Source: Methylobacterium brachythecii
Lineage (GTDB): Bacteria; Pseudomonadota; Alphaproteobacteria; Rhizobiales; Beijerinckiaceae
Reading direction: 5' to 3'
Length of the DNA stretch: 64,000 nt
NCBI RefSeq assembly: GCF_014196345.1
Contig: NZ_JACIDN010000006.1
Span: 372,001-436,000, forward strand
The notes under the pieces were generated by a model that worked only from the letters and a program-made list of their open reading frames with translations, was not told where the DNA came from and searched no databases. The position numbers were made by a program, and so were the translations under genes. Positions 15,414 through 23,478 of this stretch are shown here, one piece after another. Each line of letters begins with the position of its first letter. Within the stretch, counting starts at the first letter, position 1.

Positions 15414-16817
15414 ATGCGGCCGGTCTGGACCGAGACGATCGAGCGGATCGCCGGCCCGCGTTACCTCGCCATCGTCAATGCGATCGAACTCGCGCTGCAG
15501 TCGGGCGCGCTGCGCCCCGGCGATCGGCTGCCGCCCCAACGCGATCTGGCCGGGTGGCTGTCGCTCAACACCGGGACGATCGGCAAGGCTTATGCCGAGA
15601 TGCACCGGACGGGACTCGCCCGGGGCGAGGTCGGGCGCGGGACCTTCCTCAACGAAGCCCAGGCCTCCGACGGCCCGTCATCCCTGGGCGCGCCGGCCTT
15701 GCGCCGGACTTTCATCGACCTGTCCCACAACTTCCCCCCAAACGCGATGCGCCACCCGGCCCTCGACGTGATCCGTCCAGCGTTTGCCGATGCGGTCGAT
15801 GTCGGTGGCCTGTTGGCGAGCCAGGTCGATATCGGGCTTCCCCGGCATCGCGCCGTGGCCGCGCGCTGGCTCGGCCGCTTCGGAATCGAGGCCACAGCCG
15901 ACAATATGCTGGTCACCTGCGGCGGGCAGCACGGCCTGCTGCTCGCTTTGATGGCCCTCACCCGACCGGGCGACGCCGTCCTGTCGGAGGAACTCTGCTT
16001 CTACGGCCTGAAATCCGCGGCTGCGATGCTGGGGCGCTCGCTGGTCGGCGTCCGCATGGACCGCGAAGGCATCGTGCCGGACTATCTCGACGTTGTGTGC
16101 CGCCGGACGGGCGCGAAGGTCCTGTTCTGCACGCCGACCCTTCACAATCCGACGACCGCGACGATGTCCGAGGATCGGCGGCGGGAAGTAGCAGAGATCT
16201 GCTCGCGCCACGACGTCCTGATCGTCGAGGACGACGTCTACGGCTTCCTGCCCGACCCGCAACCGCTGCCACTGGCGGCCATGGCGCCGGACAGGGTCGT
16301 TCACATTTCGAGCCTGTCGAAGCTCGTGGGCCCCGGACTGCGCATCGGTTTCATGAGGGCGCCGTCTCACCTGGCGCCCGCTTTCGGAAAGGCGCTCCGC
16401 GCCAGCACGCTGATGGCCTCACCCTTCAACGCTGAATACGCCACACGCCTGTTGTCGTCACCGCAACTGGACGAAGTCGTTGCCGGCATCCGCTCGGAGA
16501 CCGCGGCGAGACAGGCGCTCGTCGCGGACGTGCTGCCCGAGCCGGCCCTCATGACCCATCCGCAAGCCTATCATTTCTGCCTCAAGCTGAAGAACGGCTG
16601 GTCGGCGGAAGCCTATACCCAGGCTGCGGAGAAACTCGGGGTTGGGGTGACGCCCCTCAGCCTTTTCGAAGTTTCGGCACTACATCAGAGCGACAGCGTT
16701 CGCGTCTGCGTCAACGCAGCGTCGGACCGGATCTCGCTCACCGCGGCGCTGGCAAAGCTGTCGGAGCTTCTTCGGGAAGGCGCCCCCGCAGACGTGCGGT
16801 ACCGCGCGGCCGTTTGA
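15414..16817 (+). CDS. MocR-type regulator: GntR winged helix fused to an aminotransferase-like domain
   Basis: About 467 residues from the ATG at 15414, which has GGAGA just upstream; the ATG at 15387 is also in frame. Residues about 1-75 are a GntR winged helix (LRPGDRLPPQRDLAGWLSLN). The rest has the fold-type I aminotransferase fold: TCGGQHGLLLALMALTRPGD, FCTPTLHNPTTATM, VEDDVYGFL and the PLP lysine in HISSLSKLVGPGLRIGF. In this family the PLP domain usually senses an amino acid or PLP itself rather than catalysing transamination. It should control the divergent ridA-ABC transporter operon. Confidence 0.92.
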   Translation: MRPVWTETIERIAGPRYLAIVNAIELALQSGALRPGDRLPPQRDLAGWLSLNTGTIGKAYAEMHRTGLARGEVGRGTFLNEAQASDGPSSLGAPALRRTFIDLSHNFPPNAMRHPALDVIRPAFADAVDVGGLLASQVDIGLPRHRAVAARWLGRFGIEATADNMLVTCGGQHGLLLALMALTRPGDAVLSEELCFYGLKSAAAMLGRSLVGVRMDREGIVPDYLDVVCRRTGAKVLFCTPTLHNPTTATMSEDRRREVAEICSRHDVLIVEDDVYGFLPDPQPLPLAAMAPDRVVHISSLSKLVGPGLRIGFMRAPSHLAPAFGKALRASTLMASPFNAEYATRLLSSPQLDEVVAGIRSETAARQALVADVLPEPALMTHPQAYHFCLKLKNGWSAEAYTQAAEKLGVGVTPLSLFEVSALHQSDSVRVCVNAASDRISLTAALAKLSELLREGAPADVRYRAAV

Positions 16818-17084
16818 TCGGATCACCGACAGCCTTATGCGCCCTGCACAAGAATACGCATGACCTTGCCTTGGGCAGACTTTATCCGATCTGGCCGGAC
16901 CGCGTTCGGTCCGAAAGCTTACGCCTCGGCGCACGCCGGAAAGGAAGACCAGTATGGGGCCGCCGCCAAGGGTCGTCAGCATGACGAAGCCTTCACGGAT
17001 CTCGCCTGCATACCACCAAGAGCCAGGGGACCGACCGAGGCTCTCGCGCGGTGATCGTGAGACCGTCGGACCTTTTCTTCGCGT

Positions 17085-17942
17085 TCAAATGAAGGGTCGC
17101 CCACCGGTGACCGCGATCGTCGCCCCGGAGGTATAGCTTGCTTCATCGGAGGCCAACATCACGTAGGCGGCCGCAAGCTCCCGCGGCTGTCCGGCCCGGC
17201 CCATAGGCGTGTTGCCGCCGAAGTTCTGCACCTTTTCCGGCGGCATGGTCGAGGGGATCAATGGCGTCCAGATTGGACCCGGCGCGACGCAGTTCACTCG
17301 GATGCCTCTCTTCGCCAGGATCTGGGCGAGGCCTGCCGTGTAGTTGTGAATCGCGCCCTTCGTGGTGGCGTAGGCGAGCAATTGAGGGCTCGGCTGGTCG
17401 GCATTGATCGAGGTCGTGTTGATGATCGAAGCGCCTTCGCGCATGTGCGGGAGAGCAGCTTTCGTCAAATAAAACATCGCGTGGATGTTCGTCGCGAAGG
17501 TCAACTCCCACTCCTCGTCGCTGATTTCCTCTGGGCTGGAGAACGTGGCCTGATGAGCGGCATTGTTGACGAGCACATCGACGTGGCCGAATTCGCCCAC
17601 GGCCCTGTCGACGATTGTGCGGCAATGCGCGGCGCTTTTGATATCGCCCGACACCAGCACCGCCTTACGCCCTGCCTCCTCGATGAGACGACCTGTCGCC
17701 TGAGCATCCTCCTCCTCGTCGAGATAAGAGACGAGAACGTCCGCGCCTTCCCGTGCGAAGGCGATGGCGACAGCGCGTCCAATCCCGGAGTCAGCGCCGG
17801 TGATAATAGCTTTCTTGCCGTCCAGGCGACCTGAGCCCCGGTAGCTGGTCTCACCATGGTCGGGCTGCGGACGCATCGCCGCGGTCGAGCCGGGCATGGG
17901 TTGCTGCTGTTTTGGAAAGAGCGGAGGTCCGCTATCGGCCAT
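17085..17942 (-). CDS. SDR-family oxidoreductase (general stress protein 39 / YghA-like)
   Basis: A 285-residue short-chain dehydrogenase with an N-terminal tail rich in Pro and Gln. The cofactor site reads KKAIITGADSGIGRAVAIAF, the catalytic tyrosine-lysine pair is in LLAYATTKGA, with INTTSIN upstream and NCVAPGPIWTPLIP after it. This subgroup (YhdF/YghA/GSP39) is usually induced by general stress and acts on unknown aldehydes or ketones. It stands alone, with a 267-base gap to the right end of the MocR-type gene. Confidence 0.9.
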   Translation of the reverse strand: MADSGPPLFPKQQQPMPGSTAAMRPQPDHGETSYRGSGRLDGKKAIITGADSGIGRAVAIAFAREGADVLVSYLDEEEDAQATGRLIEEAGRKAVLVSGDIKSAAHCRTIVDRAVGEFGHVDVLVNNAAHQATFSSPEEISDEEWELTFATNIHAMFYLTKAALPHMREGASIINTTSINADQPSPQLLAYATTKGAIHNYTAGLAQILAKRGIRVNCVAPGPIWTPLIPSTMPPEKVQNFGGNTPMGRAGQPRELAAAYVMLASDEASYTSGATIAVTGGRPFI

Positions 17943-18188
17943 GTCGCTGTCCTCTTGGCTGCCGAAATCCGCAGCGTCCTGCGGTCAACCTTACGACCCG
18001 CCAAAAGATCACGATGTCGTTCGACAGGATGCGCGGATGGAGTTCACGCAGGACGAAGTTCGGACCGGTCTAAGCTTGGACGCGTGCGCACCCGTCGGAT
18101 CTCAAACTCCCGGCCACCAGCTCACCGAGACGCACGGTGGTTTCCAAGCCCTTCGGCTTAATATGAAGCCTAGAGCGACGCTGCGTGC

Positions 18189-19487
18189 TCAACCCTCCTC
18201 GGGCAGCGCTGGCCCCCGGAACGCGTCGAGCGAGTCCGGCACCTTCAATTTCACCGGCGCACCGGACCTGGCGCTCTCGTAGATCGCCTCCATTAGCATC
18301 TGGTCCTGCACACCCTCCTCGCCCGGGGTGCGCGGCTTGCGGTCCTGCAGGATGCAATCGGCCATGTGGTCGAGCTCGGCCGCGAACTGGTTCTTCGGCT
18401 TCAGGACGATTTCGTCCTGGCTCGTGGCATCCCCATTGCGCGACGTCACGATGAGGCGCTGACCCTCGTAGAGGTAGGCGTTGGGCATGTCGACGACGGC
18501 CTTCTCGAAGTTCAGGCGGTGATGCTTGTCGTCGCGGCCGCCGTAGCTGGTGAAGCAGTTCGCAATAAATCCGGAGGGGAAGATCAACTGGAACGAGACC
18601 GTCTCCTCCACATCGGCGAAACGCGGATCATTCGGCGGCGTGACAGTGTGGGCGAAGACTTGGATAGGCTCCTCGCCGGTGAGGAACCGCGCCGTGTTCA
18701 GGCAGTAGAGGCCGATGTCGGGCAGCGAGCCGCCCCCAGACATGATCCGCTTGTGCCGCCACTGCTCGGCACCGTTCTCCGCCACCGTCTGGACGTTGGT
18801 CGCGCTCATGCCGAGCAACCGGCCGAAGGTCTTCTCGCGGACGAACTTGGCAAGCCGCCGATTGTAGACCTCGTACTGGATCCGGTAGGCGATCATAAGC
18901 TTCACGGCTGCCTTCTCGCAGGCGGCCACCATGGCGCGGGCGTCGGCCGACGAGGTCGCCATCGGCTTCTCGCAGAGGACGTGCTTACCGGCCGCCGCGG
19001 CCCGCTCGACGAACTCCCGGTGCATCGCGTTCGGCAGCACGATGTAGACCGCCTTGATCTCCGGATTGTCGCGGATGCGGTCGAAGCCGGCGTAGTCGAA
19101 GCAGGCGCTTTCGGCGATGCCATATTGCCGGGCCACGGCCGTGAGCTTTTCCGGTGTGCCTGAGACCAGGGCCACTGGCTTGGCCTTCTTGCTCTCGCCA
19201 AAGGCTGGGAGGATCTCTTCGAGCGCGAGGCGTCCGAGGCCGACGATAGCGAACCCGACGCGCTCGGAAGGCGGCATCGGCGCCGGCGTTGGACCCGAGG
19301 GTGTGTCGGCCGGCGCGCGCCAGTTCGGGAACTTCACCTTGCCGCCTTCGACGCTGCCGGTGTCGACCTTGGTCGGAGCCGGATAGCTCGGGGCCGCCTG
19401 GGCGGCACTACCCAACACGATGCCCGAGGCACCGATGCCCGTGATCTTCAACAGGTTGCGGCGGTGAAGGTCGACGCGTTTCGACAA
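18189..19487 (-). CDS. Gfo/Idh/MocA-family oxidoreductase with Tat-type signal
   Basis: A 432-residue protein. The N-terminus has HRRNLLKITGIGASGIVLGS, a twin-arginine signal, followed by AAQA where cleavage would occur. The NAD(P)-binding half begins at about residue 76 (VGFAIVGLGRLALEEILPAF), and the family motif EKPMA occurs in HVLCEKPMATSSADARAMV. The arrangement recalls Zymomonas glucose-fructose oxidoreductase, a periplasmic enzyme that exports with tightly bound NADP. A periplasmic sugar or polyol oxidoreductase is the likeliest role; the substrate is unknown. Confidence 0.88.
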   Translation of the reverse strand: MSKRVDLHRRNLLKITGIGASGIVLGSAAQAAPSYPAPTKVDTGSVEGGKVKFPNWRAPADTPSGPTPAPMPPSERVGFAIVGLGRLALEEILPAFGESKKAKPVALVSGTPEKLTAVARQYGIAESACFDYAGFDRIRDNPEIKAVYIVLPNAMHREFVERAAAAGKHVLCEKPMATSSADARAMVAACEKAAVKLMIAYRIQYEVYNRRLAKFVREKTFGRLLGMSATNVQTVAENGAEQWRHKRIMSGGGSLPDIGLYCLNTARFLTGEEPIQVFAHTVTPPNDPRFADVEETVSFQLIFPSGFIANCFTSYGGRDDKHHRLNFEKAVVDMPNAYLYEGQRLIVTSRNGDATSQDEIVLKPKNQFAAELDHMADCILQDRKPRTPGEEGVQDQMLMEAIYESARSGAPVKLKVPDSLDAFRGPALPEEG

Positions 19488-19555
19488 GCAACGGCTCCAT
19501 AGATGCGGAAGGATCTCGGGTCGGCGATCCGAATGTTGGCGGGCGTCGCTCCGGT

Positions 19556-20191
19556 TCAGGCGGCGAGCACCACAGCCTTTCGGATGTAGACGGGGCTCTT
19601 GATCTGCCGGGCAATGAAGTCGGCGACGTCGGCACGGGGGATCATGCCGTTGTGCCAGGAGGCTGCCGATTCCAGGACTTGGTATTTTCCGGTCCTCGAC
19701 CCCGATGTCAGCACACCGGGCCGCACGAACGTCCAGTCCAAGGAGCTGCGCCGGATACGCATCTCCTGAGCGTCCTTGTCGTCGTAGGCACGGCCGAACA
19801 CGAGGCGAAACGGCAGGCGCTGCAGCGGACCTATCGCCTCGCGGCTGTCGCCCGTGCCGAAGCCAGTAACAGAGATGATGCGGCGAATGCTTGCCTTCTC
19901 CATCGCCGGCACCAGGACGTTGGTGGCCGCGCTGAACAGCGTCACCGGCTTGAACATGGCGCGGAAGGGAACGCCCAAAGCCTGAACGACGACATCGATC
20001 CCATCGAGCGCCGCCTCGATGTCGGCCGCCAGCAGGGCGTCGCCTGGAAACCGTTCGAGATTTGAATCTTCAATGTCGATGGTCGAGGCCGAGCGGGCGA
20101 AGGCGCGCACGCCGTGCCCAGCCCCCAGCACCGCTTTCACTGTCTCCAGTCCGACGCCGTTGCTGGCGCCGATCACGAGCACATGCGCCAT
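19556..20191 (-). CDS. NAD(P)-binding oxidoreductase (atypical SDR, NmrA/YwnB-like)
   Basis: About 211 residues from the ATG at 20191; upstream in-frame codons overlap the previous gene and look non-coding. The Rossmann start is HVLVIGASNGVGLETVKAVL, then a GDALLAADIEAALDGIDVVVQ segment and late SSLDWTFVRPGVL, typical of NAD(P)H-binding proteins of YwnB or NmrA type. It begins 7 bases after the NTF2-like gene and is probably co-transcribed with it. Function is likely redox or sensory; no substrate can be named. Confidence 0.85.
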   Translation of the reverse strand: MAHVLVIGASNGVGLETVKAVLGAGHGVRAFARSASTIDIEDSNLERFPGDALLAADIEAALDGIDVVVQALGVPFRAMFKPVTLFSAATNVLVPAMEKASIRRIISVTGFGTGDSREAIGPLQRLPFRLVFGRAYDDKDAQEMRIRRSSLDWTFVRPGVLTSGSRTGKYQVLESAASWHNGMIPRADVADFIARQIKSPVYIRKAVVLAA

Positions 20192-20198
20192 GGCTGGA

Positions 20199-20570
20199 TC
20201 AGCCCTCGCTCGTGCCGGGTATGGCGACCGGGGTCGTCTGCTGATGCTGCACCACTCGCCATTCCTCGTGAGAGAGACGTCGTAGGGTCGAGGTGCAATG
20301 CGCCTCGTAGGTCTCGTCCTCGCGAGAGGCCCGGGCATGGTAGGCGATGACGATCAGCCCCTCCTCGGGACGTGCGACCTGGCGGTTCGAAAGTTCGACG
20401 TCGATCCAGCGCGGCGTGTTCGCGACGGCTTCGATGGCCTGCTTCCCGCTCAGCACGAAAGGCGGCTGCGGCAGGACCATGAGGCACTCCTCGTCGATGA
20501 GCTTGCGATAGTTTTCCGCATCGCCGAGCCAGAGGCTCTTTTCGAACGACCAGACACGATCATCATCCAT
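20199..20570 (-). CDS. NTF2-like (SnoaL/DUF4440-type) protein
   Basis: A 123-residue protein preceded by GGAGA. The sequence WSFEKSLWLGDAENYRKLID followed by a beta-rich half (HEEWRVVQHQQTTPVA) fits the NTF2-like cone fold of about 120 residues. Members act as small-molecule isomerases, cyclases or ligand binders and many have no known role. It heads a two-gene operon with the NAD(P)-binding protein. Confidence 0.75.
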   Translation of the reverse strand: MDDDRVWSFEKSLWLGDAENYRKLIDEECLMVLPQPPFVLSGKQAIEAVANTPRWIDVELSNRQVARPEEGLIVIAYHARASREDETYEAHCTSTLRRLSHEEWRVVQHQQTTPVAIPGTSEG

Positions 20571-20607
20571 GATGTTCTCCTTGCTTCAGATGGAGGTGGA
20601 AGGGTCG

Positions 20608-20811
20608 TCAGACTGTGTCGACGGTGCCCTTGTCGATCTCGGCAGTGTTGCCGCCCTGATCGTCGGTGCCGGCCTCGTCCCAGGCCTGGAGCCAAGCGGT
20701 GCGGTCTTCGGAGCCTTCCGGATAAGGACAGCTCTCACGAGTTTTGCCGTAGACCCGGGCATTGCGCCCCTTGATGAATGGACTGTCGCTGGCGGTTGCG
20801 CCTTCGGTCAT
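20608..20811 (-). CDS. Small RMF/CrpP-like protein
   Basis: A 67-residue protein from the ATG at 20811, with a strong GGAGG upstream. The core GRNARVYGKTRESCPY followed by RTAWLQAWDEA matches the Rmf/CrpP superfamily pattern (G-N-A in a basic helix, a CPY turn and a WL-x-GW helix). Ribosome modulation factor dimerises ribosomes in stationary phase; CrpP-like relatives are poorly understood. The assignment rests on this short motif. It sits in a run of stress-type genes. Confidence 0.7.
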   Translation of the reverse strand: MTEGATASDSPFIKGRNARVYGKTRESCPYPEGSEDRTAWLQAWDEAGTDDQGGNTAEIDKGTVDTV

Positions 20812-21016
20812 GGGAGCCTCCAAAATTGATTGTGTCGCCCGGGAGCGTGGTCTCGATCCGAGCCGGCATGCTGGCAAAAGAAATCCCGCCTGGCATGGCC
20901 AAGCGGGATGGAGGTTTGAACGCTCGGGGCTGAATGCGTTCCGTGATGGGCAATGGGCCGGAGCGCCGTTGGTTGCACCAGGCAAACGTCTAAGTGGATA
21001 GGGGTCGTTGGCCGGG

Positions 21017-21145
21017 TCATTCTTGTGTGGCTCCGAGCGATCCGCCAGCCGCAGTTGAAGCTTCGGCTAGATGCCAGAGATGCCGCCCATGGTTCTCGCA
21101 GCCGGCCTCCACGGTCACCGCAACCGGCTTGGGATCATCATCCAT
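21017..21145 (-). CDS. Small hypothetical protein (42 residues)
   Basis: The frame starts MDDDPKPVAVTVEAG three bases after the stop of the DUF3140 gene, so it could be translated by reinitiation. It contains CENHGRHLWHLAEAS. There is no recognisable domain. Coding is suggested by position and by a non-repetitive, balanced composition, but the length leaves real doubt. Confidence 0.4.
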   Translation of the reverse strand: MDDDPKPVAVTVEAGCENHGRHLWHLAEASTAAGGSLGATQE

Positions 21146-21148
21146 CGG

Positions 21149-21499
21149 TCAGGCCGCCTTCGAGGGGTCGTGGCCCCAATTCATCAGTGACAGGCGCCAC
21201 GGCGAGTGCTCGATCTCGGCCTGATCCTTTGGGCCACCCTGTTTGAGGTGACGTCGCACGTACCCGATGACCTTGCGCATGTGGCCGTAATCGTCGTCCG
21301 ACAGGTCGGACTTCTTCTTGTGCAGCATGTCGACGATACGCCGGCCTTCTGCATGGCCGGTGGCTTCGCCGCCGTCCTTCTTCTGGCCGACCGAGCGACT
21401 CTTCTCGGTCTTGAGATGCTTTTCCAGCACGGACGCTGTCATATTGACGACCTCTTTGAACTCTCGATAGGTCGCTTCGTGATCGTGCTCTTCTGCCAT
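21149..21499 (-). CDS. DUF3140 family protein
   Basis: A 116-residue protein from the ATG at 21499, with GGAGG upstream. It matches DUF3140 along its length: YREFKEVVNMTASVLEKHLK, EKSRSVGQKKDGGEATGH, KKKSDLSDDDYGHMRKVIGY and the C-terminal WRLSLMNWGHDP. It is charged and soluble with no signal peptide. The family has no known function; a DNA- or stress-related role is sometimes guessed. Its neighbours (RMF/CrpP-like, SDR stress protein) agree with stress but prove nothing. Confidence 0.85.
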   Translation of the reverse strand: MAEEHDHEATYREFKEVVNMTASVLEKHLKTEKSRSVGQKKDGGEATGHAEGRRIVDMLHKKKSDLSDDDYGHMRKVIGYVRRHLKQGGPKDQAEIEHSPWRLSLMNWGHDPSKAA

Positions 21500-21682
21500 C
21501 GCTAACCTCCGATCTGTGGAGGGCAGTTGTGTTGGCCGGCAAACCCGAACCGGACGCTCGCGTTCCAGATCGCCCCTGCGGCGCAAGCGCCCCGCCAAGC
21601 CTGGGGGCGCCTTTCGGCCTCATGCGCCTCGATGCAACCGAGGGACGGCTATGCTGTTCTTTTGCGCGCGAGGAGATCTCCG

Positions 21683-22885
21683 ATGGCACGCAGAATCTTG
21701 ATCACGGGGGCGAGCGTGGCCGGACCGGCTCTCGCCTTCTGGCTCGCGCGAGCCGGCGAGGACGTCACGGTGCTGGAGCGGGCGCCGACTTTCCGGGACG
21801 GCGGGCAGAACATCGACATCCGAGGCGCAGGGCGCACGGTTCTCGCGCGCATGGGCCTGGAGCCGATCGTCAAGGAGCAGGGGACGGGCGAGACGGGTAT
21901 CCGTTTCGTCGACGAGCGCGACAAGACCTGCGCGGCATTCGGCCAAGCCGAGTTCGGCGCGGACGGACCGACCGCTGAGTTGGAGATCCTTCGCGGTGAC
22001 CTTGCCCGCATCCTGGTCGAAGCCAGCCGCCGCGAAGGCGCAACCTACCGCTTTGGCGACTACATCACCAGAATCGGACAGCACTGCCTAGAGGTCGACG
22101 TGACCCTTTTCGGGGGCTCCCGCGAGCGCTTCGACGCGGTCATTGCTGCAGAGGGGATCGGATCCTCCACCCGCAAGCTCTTACTCGGCAAGGATCACGA
22201 CCGCGAGCCTGTCGGCCTATCCATGGGCTACTTCACCATCCCTCGGGGTCACGGCGATGGCGACATGGCACGCTGGTATGCCGCGCCCGGTGGCCGCAGC
22301 GTTCTCCTGCGCCCGGACCGATACGGGACCACTCGGGTTGTACTGACCTTACGTGAGGCGCCCTGCGGCTATGAGGATCTGCCGCTCGAAGAGCAGCGAG
22401 CAGCCTTGGTTGAACGCTTCGCAGATGCGGGTTGGGAAGCACCTCGGGTGCTGGAGGGTCTGCGCGCGGCGGAAGATTTCTATTTCGAGACGGTCGGACA
22501 GATTGACGTCGACCGCTGGTCGGAAGGCCGGATCGCACTGACGGGAGACGCGGCCTGGGCGACCGGTCCGATCACGGGGATGGGGACCAGTCTCGGATTG
22601 ATCGGCGCCTATGTGCTGGCGGGCGAGATGTCCCGCACCCAGGATATCCCGACCGCCTTCGCTGCTTACGAGCGGGTGATGCGGCCTATTGCGGAGAAAG
22701 GGCAGAACTATCCGAGGTTCGGGCCGAGACTGCTCCAGCCGAGCACGCGCTTCGGGATCGCATTCCAGCACGCCGTCCTCGCCGTCGCGGCCGCGCCGTC
22801 GGTGCGAAGCGTGGCGGGCAGGCTGTTCGCCGGGAAAGAGAATGGGCCCGATCTGCCGGATTACGGCTTGGACACAAGGACCTGA
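21683..22885 (+). CDS. FAD-dependent monooxygenase (UbiH / PHBH-like)
   Basis: A 400-residue protein from the ATG at 21683, with GAGGAG upstream. The N-terminal FAD site is ITGASVAGPALAFWLARAGE followed by VTVLERA. The DG-type motif falls near RFDAVIAAEGIGSSTRK and the second FAD motif in ALTGDAAWATGPITGMGTSL, where the protein gates the active site. Such class A flavin monooxygenases hydroxylate aromatic rings or, in TetX-like members, inactivate antibiotics. Nothing adjacent identifies the substrate. Confidence 0.88.
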   Translation: MARRILITGASVAGPALAFWLARAGEDVTVLERAPTFRDGGQNIDIRGAGRTVLARMGLEPIVKEQGTGETGIRFVDERDKTCAAFGQAEFGADGPTAELEILRGDLARILVEASRREGATYRFGDYITRIGQHCLEVDVTLFGGSRERFDAVIAAEGIGSSTRKLLLGKDHDREPVGLSMGYFTIPRGHGDGDMARWYAAPGGRSVLLRPDRYGTTRVVLTLREAPCGYEDLPLEEQRAALVERFADAGWEAPRVLEGLRAAEDFYFETVGQIDVDRWSEGRIALTGDAAWATGPITGMGTSLGLIGAYVLAGEMSRTQDIPTAFAAYERVMRPIAEKGQNYPRFGPRLLQPSTRFGIAFQHAVLAVAAAPSVRSVAGRLFAGKENGPDLPDYGLDTRT

Positions 22886-23173
22886 CAGTCCAGGCCTGTC
22901 GCAACGGCCATGGCAAAATGCCCATCTCAGAGGTGGAGGGTCCGAAACCTTCGAGCAGGCGTTCGAACCTGTCGCAGTCGCGACCGGCGGCTTACCGACT
23001 CGCAACGAGGCAAGCCCCAGCAACGCTGCACTCGACGCCGTGCTGGACCTGTTGGAGCCGCGATTCGGCTTGCGAGCATTAGATAGAGCGCGCGCAGCCG
23101 CCTGAACCATCGCTTCGAAAGGGCGGATCGTTCTCCGAAAGCGGGCTCCATAAGGAGCAATTTGGAGCGCGCT

Positions 23174-23365
23174 CTAGGTCCGTTCGAGGTGCCGCCGTAC
23201 CGTGATCGTGATTTCGCTGTCGAAGCGGGAGGGATCGAAGCCGTTGAGCTTGAGCTCCTGAAGCAGCTCTTCGATGAGAATTCGGGCAGCACGAGCGGCG
23301 ACCTTCGGTTCCTCAGCCTTGACGATCGCGGAGCGGGTGAAGGTTGGTCGTCCGGTGCTCGTCAT
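23174..23365 (-). CDS. Small hypothetical protein (63 residues)
   Basis: The protein is charged and mostly helical (VAARAARILIEELLQELKLN) with a C-terminal ITITVRRHLERT strand. It has no recognisable domain. It lies alone between the monooxygenase and the histidine kinase; gaps of about 290 bases on the right-hand side of the monooxygenase and 113 bases before the kinase hold nothing else I can support. Coding status rests on composition. Confidence 0.5.
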   Translation of the reverse strand: MTSTGRPTFTRSAIVKAEEPKVAARAARILIEELLQELKLNGFDPSRFDSEITITVRRHLERT

Positions 23366-23478
23366 CGCCCGCTCTCATGCCGCCGTGACGGTCGTGTCCG
23401 CTGTCGGCACATGTCACTCGCCCGGCAATCGGGCCGAACGGCGACGATGCCGTCCGACCGCACGTTGCAAATCCGGGG

